The notes: generated from the letters alone by a model not told the origin. A DNA stretch of 64,000 nucleotides from Lepturacanthus savala (GCA_030544235.1 CM060466.1:17603092-17667091); one strand, 5' to 3'. Shown: positions 24,408 to 38,031, counted from the first letter of the stretch. Translations and numbers: made by a program.

Positions 24408-26080
24408 AGCTGTCTATTGTTAATTCTGGCACCTCTCGCTATCTCCCTCGCTCTGTTTATCCATATCCACCTCCCACCTTCCACCTCTCACTACCCAACC
24501 CACATACACACACATACAGATAACGAGCCAATCAAACATCATAGAGTCAATCAGAAGCTGAAGCCTCCAATTCCCTTGCTCAACCATGAAGGTCTCCAGG
24601 TTATCAGTCAGTTTATAAATTTGTTCCAGCTGGGCAGCCAGAAGACCATTCATGTTCAGAATCTCCACCCCGTAGCCCTCTATCTGTATTTAATCTATAT
24701 TTGAGCTGTTTGTAATAGAACATGAATTAATCCTAAACTGATCCTAACTGGACCTATATTGAAGAAGGACACAATTTCTTCAATCTGACAGCAGCTGTGT
24801 ACAGGTCCCCTCTGATTTTCTGACCAGACAACCCTGTGTCCTGGAATATACACTTTTAAAATACTACATTTGAACAGAAAATAAGATTCTGGATTATGTT
24901 TCCTCACAACATAATGATACTTTGTTGCTTATTAAGGTATTTGTACAAGTTACAGAAATGATCACCAAAATATCTGATCTTGCATTGCAACATCCATTAA
25001 TAGAAAATACAGCCTCTCTAAACTTGTAATGGTAATGTTTAGGCACTGGCAGCACTTATGTTACTATAGGGAGCAATTCAGTCTTGGTTTAATAAAGAAA
25101 ACAGTCTGCAATGACTTTGTTTTTCACATCTGTCTGTATAAATGATACTCGCATATCTCATCAACCATTTATCAGATAGATTTCACCCTTGGTGGCTGTA
25201 CTGCTGAGGGTGACTTTTTTATTTATTTATTTATTTATTTTTTCTGAATTTGGTACAATTTGCCTAAATGGTAGCACTACAACAATAACCTTTATAATCA
25301 TAACATCAGTATCAAAACAAATGATTCCTGGATTTTGTTGTTCCAGGTAAAATCTATCCATGTTAACTATAACCATTTGTCTCTGTATCGATTTTATGTA
25401 ATTTCTAATGTTGTCCAAATCAGATTTTCACCATTCCTCCTGCAAATTTTGAGCTGTCCCCGAATTAGAAATAGTCCTCGCTGAACCAAGTCAGACAAGG
25501 TTGCTTCTTATGATTCAAAGATTGCTCAAGTGCCTAAATCGGTCTCTGACTGTTTTTATGGAATGTAATATTTCCAACAACTTTTTGAAACCTGAGATGT
25601 GCCACATTTTCAGTGAAGTAATGAAACACGGTTAAATGAACTGGATAGCATGGAACTTCCTTTCTTTCTTTAGATTTGGTGACATATTTAGTGAATACAT
25701 TAATATACACAACACTTCAAAATTAATTATTATTAAAGTATAACTTGAAAACTTGAAATTCAGACTAAATTATGATAAAACATTACAGCCTAAAGGATTT
25801 AGGCATTTATTATTCACCAGTAGAAATGTATTCAAGACTCGTGTCTAGAGATTCTTCTGCACCATAGAATCTTGCTTCTTGAAGCGGCCGCCATCATTAA
25901 ATCTTGTTAAATTGCCCAAGTCAGGCTTTTTTTTTATCCTTATTTAGGCAAAAAAACTGTCTTAGGCAAAAAAAAGTCAGATCCTTTCAATTCAGGATGA
26001 AGGGGATTTTACCAGAGGTGGCCAACAGCAGCATAACTTCAACTAGTTTGTTGCCAATTAATGTAACGTGGAACTATATT
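24408..26080. other. Non-coding stretch, no gene seen
   Basis: It holds only short AT-rich sequence and a short (ttta)n tract near 25217-25240. No gene recognised. Confidence 0.5.
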
Positions 26081-26314
26081 AGTCAGTCAGTCATTTTTAT
26101 TTCTAGTCATTTCCTGCTTATTCCTCATTAGAGTCACAGGGGTCTGCCGGAGCCAATCCCAGCACATTGCATAGAGGCAGAGATACACCCCAGATGGTCG
26201 CCAGCCTATCGTGGTGCACACACACCATTCACTCACACACTCACACCAATTAGAGTCTCCAATTAACGTAACGCAACCTTCTTGCTGTGAGGCAACAGCG
26301 TCACCGTGTCGCCC
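26081..26314 (-). mobile_element. SINE, minus strand, internally deleted
   Basis: Read on the minus strand, the head (gggcgacacggtgacgctgt, tgcctcacagcaagaagg) is followed by the 3' half (attggagactctaatt ... gcgaccatctggggtgta ... gaccctaatgagg) and a gact-type tail. It is the same family as 18825-19192. About 100 bases of the body are missing. A clear target duplication was not found. Confidence 0.75.
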
Positions 26315-28252
26315 ACCACCAAAAGATGTTTTAGGTCACTTTCATCAAAAATTTATTATTTTAATTGAGTGACAATATGTGTAATTATGACTCTGTCCTT
26401 CACATATTTTGAGACTATTTGACTTCATACTCAGTAGGTGTATGTTCTTACTTTGTTAGTGCTGAGGGCCCAATGGAGTGCATGGTGCTGCCAAGCAACT
26501 GACCATTTTGAACTAGCACAGGTTTTGAACGGGCAACACTGTAATTCAGTAGTACTGGGAGTCAAGCAATTGTCCTGTTCCAAACAAGACCTGCTACAGT
26601 TTAAGCAAAATTTAAATCTTTCATGAACCTTATTCAAAAATATTTGTTGACTTCACTAAACACGTGGGATTCAGGATGAAAACCCTAGTTTCTGGTGCCA
26701 GAGTCCTGTTTTGCATATGGCAGCCATTCACCCCCAACCTTCTCTCCCCAATTTGAATGCAATGTATAAATGTAGGGTGTCCTTCTTTTGAAAATGTTAT
26801 TTGAAAAATGTCAACAGTTTATAAACAGGATTTCTAAGAAACAGTCAGATTAGAGGTAGTGAGCAAAGTAAGATAAGGCACCAGTCTGTGGAAATAATAG
26901 GAAGTCCTGTAGTCTGTAGCTGACAACCAAGCACTAACCATGACAATTAAAACAATCAAAGGCAATTCACAACACAATTACAAAAAATCGAAATAATCAA
27001 CTGCTCAGCAGGAATGGAAGGTCAGTGTTAAATGCTAAACGATGTTGATGTCTGAGCACATCTAATACAATTGGGTGGCTAATTCCATCAGTTGGAAGCA
27101 TAAAACACACAAAAAAACTTCTTTTCAATAATTTTGAAAAAATCTAATTGCATATTTAGATCTTAAATCTTTTTTTTTATAAGACTTGATTGAAATCTGA
27201 TTAAAGCTTTGTTTCACCTATCACAGGAAGCTTAAGTGTGACACGTTGCTCCAACTATTACTACTAAAACGTTTTTTTGTTTTTTGTTTTTTTGTTTTTT
27301 TAAATTTCCAGCAGAGCTGAACTAGACCATCTGTTGTAAAAGCAGTCGCTCCACCAAAAGCACTGTCCTGGGATTGATGTCAGACACCCGTGTGGCCTTC
27401 AGAGTCTGTCAGGCCTGAGCAACAAACTAATAAAAAGCAGCACTCAGAAGTCCAGTCCAGTCAGGTTTGTCTCCTGTGACTGCAAGAAGAGCAGCTGTTC
27501 ATTGGGTCTGGGGTGGTCAGCTTTCGTCAGGATTAGCAGAGCTGTATCCAACCAGAACAGAACACAACTGCGCAGAGACATCTGGGCTACCAAGCCCTGA
27601 TTAAAAATCCACACAAGATCCACTGCTACTGTGGGATGGGGTCGGTGTAGGTGCGATTTGGACTTCTGAATTATATTGAGTGACTCTACAATCTTTTTAA
27701 CATATTTGGACCAAACATCCTACTCTCTCTGCCAGCAATCAAACATTTCTACAAGCAGTAAACATTTTTTTTAGTCGCATTCCTTTAAAGGATAGCTTCA
27801 GCCTGCCAGATTGGAAATTCACCAAATGCTGAACCAACGTGTATGTTTCAAATAATGGATTTGAATTGTAAGATTTATGGAACCTATAGAGAGCATGTTC
27901 TAAACCTTATGGTGCACATACTGTAGCATGACCAGTCCATGTAAGAGATATATGATGACCCAATTACTGACAGCCATGACCTCTCATCTGTACGTTTTAC
28001 ACTTTGGTGGTAGGTACAGGAACAGGATCTAAACAAGCTGGTGAAAAGATCAACCTCCATTCTGGAATGTTCTCTAGTTTCGCTCGAGGAGGTGGGTGAG
28101 AGGAGAACGTTGACCAATCTATCATCAATCCTTGGAAACACCTCTCATCCCCTGCATGAGAGTGTGACTTTGAGGGCTTAAGCAGACCCTTCGGCAACAG
28201 AATAATAAACCCTCAGTGAAAGGAGCTCTCCCACAGGTCCTTCATCCTCCCG
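26315..28252. other. Non-coding stretch, no gene seen
   Basis: The reading frames at 26431-26637 on both strands and at 27884-28197 have no recognisable domains, start context or splice flanks. There is a T/G-rich homopolymer patch near 27270-27300. Confidence 0.5.
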
Positions 28253-28610
<358 letters not shown>

Positions 28611-28614
28611 TTAA

Positions 28615-30489
28615 CAACAGCTTATGTTAATACTGATGATGTTTTGTCTATGTGACCATCACCTAACTCTTTTAATATAACACAATACATTGTAGTCTAT
28701 TACCTATTCATTTATCATTTTACAGGCTATTATCAGAATTGTGCAATAAATCACTTAGTGCAATATTTTATTATTCTGTGTAATGGAATATTTATACAGT
28801 GGATGGTTTTATATTTATCAATTGTTGATACCACACTTCACATCATGTGAACTGCAGATCCTGTAGATCTTGGCACTTGCATAAGACAGGAGTGTATAGT
28901 GCTGTATGCTTAGTCATTATGTTTAAGCCTTTTGTTTGGCTTTTATTATCCCTTCTCTATTTATGAGCTGTTGTAATGAGCGAATTTGGTCTATTTATAC
29001 TAACTACCCAGGTGAATTTCCAGAACCTTCAAATGTCTCTTGCCCCATCTGAGACTGCTTAGCAGATTGGGAACCTCTGCTGTGGCAGTAATGAGCCCTC
29101 AGTCTTTTCTCCAGGTGGTGAATCAGGCTTTCGCGTGCATGCCTAGACTATCAATCAAAACGTGGAGGGTGTGAAAAGAAGAGGCAGGAATGAGGGAAGG
29201 AAAGAGCCTTGGCAAAATGTACCTGTATGCCAAAGCATGTGTGTGAAGGAAAAGGGGAAACGAAATTCACTTCAATGTGTGTGTGTGTGTAACAGACAAA
29301 ATGTGAGAGCTAAGTGCATGATATGTCTGAGCAGCCATGCAGAAAGAGTGGATATGGTCTTTTGGAGATGAATTTAACATGAGATGTAGGCAAGAAGAAA
29401 GGGACAAAAAATACAAAAAACTTCAGACACAAGTGTAGCTGTTTGTGAGCGATGCAGCTCAGCTGCTGATGGTCAAATGGGAGCAGGAGAGATGAAGGGG
29501 ATATAGAGAAAGAGAAATGTCCAAGGCCAGAATGTTTTCAGCCTTGGTTAAAAAAAAATAATAATAATAACAGCAAAGGAGTAGAGGACGTATCAGGAAT
29601 TGTGGGCTGAGAAAGTGAAGGAAGAGCCTTTCATGGAATCTGCAGAGGGATAAGAGGAGGAAGAGAAGAGAAGAGAAGGCAATGTGAATCACAGAGTTAG
29701 GACGTGAGGAGAGAGGGATGGGGCCAGATAAGTGCAAAGAGGAGAGATAGAAAAGTTGGAGGCAGAGATGAAAATGGCGATTTCCTCCAAAGCCTCTGAA
29801 TGCACCAGAGAAACAGAAAAGTGGAGTAGTAAAGAGCCATGAATCGCGGCGCTAGGATGCAGACAGGGTGGTAATTAAGGCAGCCGTAGAGGAATGAGAA
29901 AAATAAGCAGAAAGGAGAAGAAGTGGGGAAAAAACAAGTCTTTAGGGCCAAGATGAAGAATACTGCAAAGATCTAAAACGAAAAGTAGGAGCTGTGAATC
30001 CTGAGGGCAAGGTGAAGAATAGCTTGGTGTTTATGGAAGAAGAGAAAAACTGAGGTGACCCTTAATGAACTAAAAACACTGGAGTTTAACAGAGGTTGGA
30101 TAATGAATGAAGAAATGTGTGACGTGGGTGGTTTTGTCAGATCGTGAGTTTCTAAAAGTTGTTTTTTTCTCAGACCTTACTCAACTATCTGACACATCTC
30201 TCTGGGAGACCACCCCGCTGTCCTGAGGTCTACACTGCGGTACTTTGACTTTACACCACGCTGCTGGATTCAAAGTTCAATTTTACTTTTACTTTGACTT
30301 TGAGTCCTTTGAGTGTGTGACCATCCAGCTGACAGGGAAAGAAAGAAAGAGTCACAGTGTTTCAAGTCTGTCTCAAAACAACAGTCAGGTGCCCGTATGA
30401 CACTGACAGTGTTTTTCTTGGGGCCGACATCAGCAAACTTCAGCTGTCCAAACTAGTCTAAACCAGTAGATGATATCAACATTACAGTC
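28615..30489. other. Non-coding stretch with a purine-rich block
   Basis: The region 29440-30060 is strongly purine-rich on the + strand (for example agaggaagagaagagaagag). Minus-strand reading frames through it are Leu/Ser/Phe-rich by composition only. No gene recognised. Confidence 0.5.
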
Positions 30490-30860
30490 TAGAGATGCAA
30501 AGATTAGTTAATTAATCAATTAGTTCTCTAATTAGTTACATTCATCACCAACTATTTTGATAGTTGATTGATTTGAGTGACTTTTAAAAAGAAAATGTCC
30601 ATGTTCTCTTGTTTCAGCTTCTCAAATCGGATTATTTTCTGGTTTCTTTAGTCTTCTATAATAGTAAACTGTTGGTCTTTGGGTTATGGACTGTCAGTCT
30701 GGACTGAAAAAAGACATTTTAGGTTGAATCTTCAGCATTGGTGATCAACATTTTACAGTGAGCAACATTTTCATCATTTTTATAAACCAACCAACTAATC
30801 GATTGTTTCAAAAATTGGTAGATAAATTGACTATAAAAATAGTCGTTAGTGGAAGCCCTA
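30490..30860. mobile_element. hAT-like MITE, copy 1
   Basis: The left end tagagatgcaaagattag pairs with the reverse complement of the right end (tagggcttccactaacgac). The interior is rich in ATTAATC/GATTAAT and contains ccaactattttgata and ttctataatagtaaactg, shared with the copy at 39083. The flanks ttacagtc and ctataatc agree at five of eight positions, which would suit a decayed 8-base target duplication. I know this family as one of the commonest short repeats in teleosts. Confidence 0.65.
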
Positions 30861-32930
30861 CTATAATCACTCTGTTTGTTACTGTACTTCCACCACAGCT
30901 CATAGGGAAACAAAAATTGACAAAGTTTCATATAAGCGTCAGATAAACCTCTTAAATGCATTTCTGCACAAAATGACTGCATGGACACTGTTGAGTTCCC
31001 CCCCTTGCTTATATTGAAAGCAAAATTGAAGGGTATCTTATAATAGCCAGTATGAACAGAAGGAATATTTCATTTAGAATGCATAAAAAACTAATTCACT
31101 TGGTGTCCATGTACCTAGAACTGTTCAACACCACCGTAAAGGTCACATCTTGGCATGGTGAAATAATTTGTGAGTAAAAAGAAGGTAAACAGTGGTAATT
31201 GCTGCCAGCTAGCAAACGCTGGTGACATCAACGTATCCTTCATCTGCACTCAACCATAAGAGGTCATGTGTAAGGAGCCATAGTATCTTCTTGATTCTTT
31301 AGAGTTATTTATTTCTTAAATACTTAAAGTAGATATTGATATGGCATTTAAATTATGAATGGGATGTTTATAGAATCCAAGTAAGCTCTAGTTAATAGAG
31401 GTCTTAGATTTCACTATGCAGACCTTTTTCTTTTTTTTAATAATACTGTATAGCTTGGATCAGATCTGAATCACACAATTTCCTTAACTTTTAATCACTG
31501 GTTTACATTCATCATTTGCTGTCCCTCTGTTTTTTTAGGTTTTGTATTTGTACTGTTCTCCATGTCTGTAGCTTTCTGTGCTACATTCACTCCAGTCAAT
31601 TTGAAAATACAACACAGAAAAAAAGAATTGCAATCACTAAAAAAGCATGAGGGTTCTTTTTCTCCCAGCTGTCAGTACATATAGCCCTCTGGTCAAACGT
31701 GACCTATGTCACCACACTGGGGCTTTGACTGCAGCAATGCAGTGGTGCGTGTCTATGCACATCACACATGTATCTACAATCTACTGCAACCTCCAGGTTA
31801 TGAATCTGTAAATCAAAGCTTTCCAATTACTGAGCTGCCTTTTGGGGACTCATATCCATTGGTGCCAATGCACCTAAAGCCCTGCAATGACTATGCTTCC
31901 TGATGTAAAACTAATGTTCTTGGATATTGGATTCATCTACAAGCTAAAAAAAAAATTAGACTGAAAATGAAGACTAAAGAAAAGGTCAAGGAGTTATTTT
32001 TGATAGCTGAGAGAGAGAGAGCTTCACAACAAATTAACAGAGATGAGTCCCGGAATTTATGTGGACGTGGCCTGGAGGCCTGGAGATAAGAAATCATTTG
32101 CATGTGCTAAGTTTAGACATGAAGTGCTTCCATTATTGTAATTTCTAAAATGATACCTTGCACAAACACCATTCCTCATGTGTGGAAGGATGGCGCACTG
32201 GAGCATGTATCACTATAAATGCCACCGAGTGCCACTTAGACACTAATGGTAAAGTTTTAATTGGAATAAGTAAACACACCAAGAAATACAGTACATCAGC
32301 TAGGGAGAGGTCGATATGAAAATGAAATATCATCAAAAAATAATTGAAATTTGCGATATTACATAGAGAAGGCCTGAGAAATACAGTATTTCTATGTTTG
32401 TTGACGTGTGGTGATGTACCAACATACAAATGACCTGCTTTTGGATTGCTTCAATGTCAGAATGTTTCTTAACTGGAAATCCAGCGTCCGTTAATCCTGT
32501 TTGTACTTGAGGAGACAGAAATCTGGTAGAAAACCTGCATCTAAGTGGAAGCTGCCAGCATCCTCCCAGACATTCTCAGTAACGCCAGAGCTCACAGCAC
32601 AGCCTGCGGCTCACATAAGAGCAGTAGTAAATTCAAAGAGAATGCAGGATGTTTCTACCTTTTCTGTGCAGGTCATGTTGAGTTCCTGCTTCCACTGTCC
32701 TCTACAGATTCATCTCTCTTTGTCTGTGTCTGTTCATGTTTTCCTTTTGTCGCTCCCACAGATATCTATGCACAAACAGCTGTGCATTCATATGAAATTA
32801 TTGGTGTGATAATAATAGTTGTTATAAAATGCTTCACAATCAAAAAGAAACTATGAGCCCCTTCAACTTAAACTGCAAGGGATTGGTGCAGCTGCCACAT
32901 GGTCACACATGTGCTTCTCTGCTGCCTGCA
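30861..32930. other. Non-coding stretch, no gene seen
   Basis: No gene recognised. Two overlapping reading frames of about 100 codons at 32501-32856 lack any domain and show no exon flanks. Confidence 0.5.
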
Positions 32931-33320
32931 CTTCAACATTTGCAATAAAAGCCTTTGCTCTTTAATATCGATGAGCTCCGAACACACACACGCTCTATCC
33001 CGGTTGTACGAAGGAGTCCAGGTGAGAAAAAAAAAAAGTCTGGTCTGGTACGAGAAAAAAAAAAAAACAGGCATATAAAGCCCAGTATAAAACTGAAAGA
33101 AAAAACAGCCAAAAGGAAAAAAAAAACGTCTGTTACATACAGTCCAGAATATGTATATTTAAGGGGAAATTATTATTTTATTTCTCACGCCTGCGCTTCA
33201 ACATTTGCAATAAAATCATTTGCTCTTTGATATCGATGAGTTACAAACACACGCTCCATTCCTGTACAAGAATGAAAGAAAAACAGGCAAAAAAACAAAA
33301 AAAATGTGTGTTATTAAAGG
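32931..33320. repeat. Imperfect local duplication, offset about 265 bp
   Basis: The string cttcaacatttgcaataaaa starts at 32931 and again at 33196. Each is followed by tttgctctttRatatcgatgag, an acacacgctc segment and an A-rich patch. The two halves have diverged by indels in the A-runs. Confidence 0.75.
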
Positions 33321-34547
33321 AGGTGTTTATTTTTTACCTTTTTTTTTTTTGCCTGGCATACGGTTGCCACTGTGAAGAGGAAGCATTGATTTCACAGACT
33401 AACGCGTTCCCTCTACACAGAATTATGAATACACAATGTCTGCGTCATTGTCGACGGTGTAGCTAGTGTCGCAGTATAATTTAGAAAAATCTTACATTCC
33501 GTTGTCGTGCGAATGAGAGCTAAGTCTAAACAAATGGACCTTGAGCTGTCCACAGTGTCCACAGATCTAAAGTCCTGTGGACTCTTTGAAAGAGAGAAGA
33601 AAAGTTTCAGAGCTACAGCCTCAAAAGCACAGTCTCCTTTTGTCTGGAGCCTGGAGCAAGGGACAACAAACAAACTCAGATCCGAGGACCTCAGATCCCT
33701 ACTGGTGTCATGTGGCTACAGCAGCTCTTTGATGTAGGCAGGTGCCTGCAGGTGATTACAAGCATCTAGAAGTGGATTCTGAAATTGAGCTTTTGAAAAT
33801 GCCCTGAAAAGAATTCTTATTTTATACAGTAACTAAACATGTTCACAAATGTTGAGCAAAGTCTTCAGCAGAAAAACAAAAATTGTAATCTAAATTAATC
33901 TAAAAAAAAAGGTAAATTAGAGAATAAGTAATTAGACATAAACCATCATGTAGTTGCATAATTGTTTATTTAGATTCCAAAGCCCGATAAATAAAAGGGT
34001 CTTAAGATCAGATTTAATTGTCATTCTTTCTTTCTGGGTTTCATTTGAAGCTGTGATATCCCTAACCTGATATATTTGCAATTTATTGTGCAAAAGTTCA
34101 ATTCGTTTCACACAGCTTGTTTAAGCATCTTGCTGGAGCTCCAGAAAGCCCAGGTTGTCTTTTTGTCTGTTTCATAGATATTTATGAGCCTTTTTGATTG
34201 TCCTCCGAAGACTGAAAAAGTGGGTGTGAGAGTGGGTTCCTAAATCCTAGTCATACTTTAGGGTTACCTGGGCTCCTGCCCTGAATCAACAGGTAAGAGA
34301 GGCCAGTGGGGACGATACAATATCTTCCCTTGGATCTAGAAGAGTCTTGTGGATCCCAGTTACTGTCATGGCAAATGACTTCCTTCTTAATTAAGGATTA
34401 TCAAATTTAAGCTGGAAGAAATAAAAAAGAATAATAATAAAATATGCAAATACATAAAAATAAACAGATCCCAATCCCTAGATGAGAGAATATTTTAATT
34501 CTGTAAGATGAGAGATGAGAAAACCCTCTTTGTGAACGAGCGATTGT
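33321..34547. other. Non-coding stretch, no gene seen
   Basis: A 76-codon + strand frame at 33507-33737 and an overlapping minus-strand frame have ordinary codon composition but no recognisable domain or splice context. I do not call them genes. Confidence 0.5.
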
Positions 34548-34551
34548 TTAA

Positions 34552-35098
34552 CCCTCTATTGCATAGTGTTGCCATATGGCAAGAATTACATTCTCTTCAG
34601 TTTTCTAAAAAGGTGTGATATAAAATCTATGTCTTTACAGCTATGGGTAAAAAGAGGGCTTTTATTTTGAAGGACATACAATTTATTGTAGTCACATGGC
34701 TATGATATCCTGTTTACCAGTCTTTTTTGCTGATGGACATTTGACATGTGAGCATCATTGTCTCACAACCGAAAGTTATCATTTAGAATTCAGGATTTGG
34801 GAAACTTGTCACCAAATAAAAAAATGAACACGAATCGAACTCAATTTTGATGTTGTGTATATATTTTTTTTCAAATGCTAAAATATATTTGCTGCCATAT
34901 GTAAACAATATGCAAATATGGAAAATTCCTAGTGCATAAATCTAATGTTGTCCCATTGACTTACATAGCATGGAACTATCCTGTTTACAACTTTTTTCTT
35001 ATATTCCTTAAATATATCTATTATTTAAGCCATTTTCAGTCATAAAAGCATTCAAAACATTTTTTACCATGTCAAGTAATATTTCATGCAATAGAGGG
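34552..35098. mobile_element. piggyBac-type MITE, copy 2, intact ends
   Basis: The element starts ccctctattgcatagtgttg and ends catgcaatagaggg, a terminal inverted repeat of about 13 bases. Exact TTAA target duplications flank both sides (34548-34551 and 35099-35102). TTAA sites with ends beginning CCC are characteristic of the piggyBac superfamily. The interior has the near-palindrome gttgccatatggcaag next to the left end and no transposase reading frame. At 547 bases it is non-autonomous and is the best-preserved of three copies in this window. Confidence 0.85.
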
Positions 35099-35102
35099 TT
35101 AA

Positions 35103-36240
35103 CTGTGCGTAAGTACAGTCAACACATGGAGGATTTCTATCTTTCCTTTAGCTAGTTTGGACATCTTCTATTTGAAATCCTACAAAACAAGATCTAAAAG
35201 AACAGGCATCACAGAGTCTCAAGTTGAGTCTATAAATAGAAAAGCAGGAGCTTATGGAGAGAAAACAATAAAGTCTAAACACACCTACAGCCCTGTTTCT
35301 TCTTTGCAAATCCTCCCTCTCTCACTCGCTCGCATTTTAATCCATCTCAGACGGATGCGTTCCTGTGAATAATGATGTGTTTGCATTTGTCTGTGCCACA
35401 CGTTAAGCAGGACAAGATGAAACACGTCAGTCTGTTTAAATGCAATTACAGTGACTGATGACTCTCAACATGCACCCCATCGTGTCTCTGTGTGTGTCAG
35501 TGTGTCCCGGTGTATCTGCATGTGCCTGCGTCTCTTCTTTAAGCAGGAGTGGAATCGCATATTCACTCGTGTACCTGCAGAATTGATTGCTCGCTCCCGC
35601 TTTTTTTTTCCACGATCGCTGCCCGCGCATGTGCAAAATATGGTTCCCCTCTGTCCCCTGGACAATTTGACAGCTTGACAACAAATGAGTGGCTTGGACA
35701 GGACTGAGTGTTCTCTAACAAGTGGTGTTTTTGCTGATGGGTGATTGCCTGGCAGAACGCTGAACTCACACAGAAGGAAGTCAAATGGAAATGGAGCAAA
35801 ACCTTACACAGCCACAGAGTAGATTTGTTCTTCTATGACGTGTCAAAAACATTTCCTGGACGACCGATTGTTGCCATTGACTGAGGACGCTTTTGAGGAA
35901 CAGGCAGCTCTGCAGACATTTTTAATCTAAAGGCAATACAGCCTGAAACAAGTGTATAGAGAGGGTAAGAGCTCTTGATAGAAAGACTTTGTTGACCCCC
36001 TCCAAGTCCCCTTCGTCCTGTGGTTCTAATATTGTTTGTGCTATAGCCTTCCGCCCTGTTTCTCAAGAAAACAAGCGATGTATGAAGGAACAAAATTTTT
36101 AAAAATCCCCCCATTTTCACTCATAAAAGACCCAGAATCTCTGGTGGGAGCAGTTTGCTGCACACGGCCACCACATTTTATGTCTGACCTGCCTAAGGGC
36201 AGTTTCCCCTGCTCTAGATGCATGCAGTCCAATGTCATTA
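35103..36240. other. Non-coding stretch, no gene seen
   Basis: Several overlapping reading frames of 66-95 codons lie on both strands between 35436 and 36292, with no recognisable domain. No repeat identified. Confidence 0.5.
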
Positions 36241-36244
36241 TTAA

Positions 36245-36530
36245 CTGTCTATTGCATAGTGTTGCTGTATAATAACAATTACTTTGGTTCAATATTACTA
36301 AAAATCAGTAATATAAAATCCATGTTTTACTGTTTAGTTTTACAGATCCTTCTTTCACTCTTATGGACAAAAAAGATCACATCACATGACCAGGAAATCT
36401 TATTTTCACTCTTTTTCACATGGACTGACAAACATCTTTTGAACCTACAGGGCATGTTTGTTGCAGTGAACCCAATTACCGCAGTGCATTCTGGGTCAAG
36501 ATTGGAGCAATATATATATGCAATACAGGG
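36245..36530. mobile_element. piggyBac-type MITE, copy 3, divergent and short
   Basis: The left end ctgtctattgcatagtgttg follows TTAA at 36241-36244. The right end tatgcaatacaggg is followed by CTAA, a one-base change from TTAA. The early interior (acaattactttggttc, then aatataaaatccatgtttt) aligns with copies at 28253 and 34552. A 100-codon frame runs through it but has no transposase features. Confidence 0.7.
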
Positions 36531-36554
36531 CTAAAGGTGCAGCTCTGTTTTACA

Positions 36555-36915
36555 CTTTTTCTCACTCTGGTAAAATATTTATTTTTTCAATAAATAGTAG
36601 GATATCCTGTGTGACAAAATGTTTAGTTTATCTCTTGAAATGCCCTTGTGGCTTCTGCTATGTCGGTACAACTGAAAGAGAACACAGAGCTCGTATCTTC
36701 CAACATAAAAGTAATGTCAGAAACAAGGATGAAAAAAATCCTCAATAGCGAGACACTTGACTGCAGCGGGGCATGTTTCCACATTAAGATTTCAAGGTGT
36801 TGAGGAGGTTTAAACCTCTCTGCAGAGAGAGATAAAGGCAGGGTGAAGCCTTTTGGATACACACACTTTAAACTGAACAACCGAAGGGTATGGGTGTTTC
36901 CTCTGAATTTAATAT
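36555..36915 (+). pseudogene. Penelope-like retroelement 3' fragment (GIY-YIG region)
   Basis: Reading through frames gives TKCLVYLLKCPCGFCYVGTT, then REHRARIFQHKSNVRNKDEK. This is the start of a GIY-YIG-type endonuclease domain as found at the C-terminus of Penelope-like elements (CPCG...CYVG, then R...H.SN.RN). After a stop near 36746 the similarity continues in pieces: LRFQGVE, a stop, then LLDTHTLN in another frame and FNIF near the end. The upstream reverse transcriptase is absent. Multiple stops and frameshifts make it a dead 5'-truncated copy. It begins about 25 bases after the MITE at 36245-36530. Confidence 0.65.
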
Positions 36916-38031
36916 TTTTTTTTTCTACATATTATGTATCCCTGTTGTGGGACTGATTGTCTTTACTATGTGATCCTCTCACTCTTATACCTGATCTCTG
37001 TGTTATTTTTTAGGCTGGTGCTGAATGTTCCATTCTCCTCTGCTGTCAGGAGTCTGGTCTATTGTAATTATTTCAGTACTTTGTAAACCTTGCAGCTGTT
37101 TACAAGTTATAATGGCCTTTGTACATTATGTTTATTGCCCTCATTTATTGTCAATTATGCAGATATATATATCTGCAGCAAGGATAGTTTGGGAACTGGG
37201 TGTTTTTAACTTTCCGCATTAAGAAGTAGTCAGAGACAGAGAAATGCAATGAATGACTGGTTAATCAAGCAATATAATATATATCTTAATATATCTTGTT
37301 TTCCGATATAAAATATCTATTATATATGTTATGGTTGTCATATATATATTTTTTTTATTTTAAGTGAAATTGTCTTTAAACATTGATGACCACATGATTT
37401 TGCTTTCACTGAGCTAATGAGCTGACTGTCTGACTTTAAAACACAGAAAATAGGAAAAATTCACACTAGATTAGTCAACAATCTGTGGAATTTCTGCTTC
37501 CAAAGAAATTCCCTTCTCTCCTACCTCCCATGAGCTGGAATCTGCAAAATAGGAGTTCTTCATTTAAACTTTTTTTTTTTTCCGGTTAAATAAAGGTTAT
37601 TCTCTCTCCCTCTCCCCCCCCTTCACCATCATCTGCTCTCTCGTTCATTTCCATGTGAAGGTCAACCTTGAAAAAGAGATTCAAACCCAAATTGGGTTTA
37701 CCTGTCAGACTGGCTGCAGAAGAATTAAAAGAGAGGACTTAATCCGAGCTATACAGTCCCTCTTCCACCCCTACTTATTCTCATTCAAACGCACGCGTCG
37801 CTCTTTTCTCACACTCTCTGTCTGTGCTTCCCTTTCGGGCAGGATCATGCTGCTTCCATAGAGAGCTGCTACTTCAACATACCTGCTGAGCAGAACTGGA
37901 GGGGGGAGCTTCTGCAGGGGTTTTAGGAGTAATTAAAACACAGAGGCACAAGCGCACACATAAAAAGTCATGATAATGTAGGCAGCTGTGTAATTTGCCT
38001 CTCAACCATGCATACACACACACACATGCAA

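Noticed and set aside
25884..25893. Rare-cutter site gcggccgc suggesting vector sequence
   Set aside because: Flanking sequence is ordinary AT-rich genomic DNA with no linker or vector context.
33507..33737. 76-codon frame as a small gene
   Set aside because: No recognisable domain, no exon boundaries, and overlapping frames on the other strand are equally long.
36232..36534. 100-codon frame across MITE copy 3 as a possible transposase
   Set aside because: No piggyBac catalytic pattern; the frame begins and ends near the MITE boundaries by chance and is absent in the other copies.
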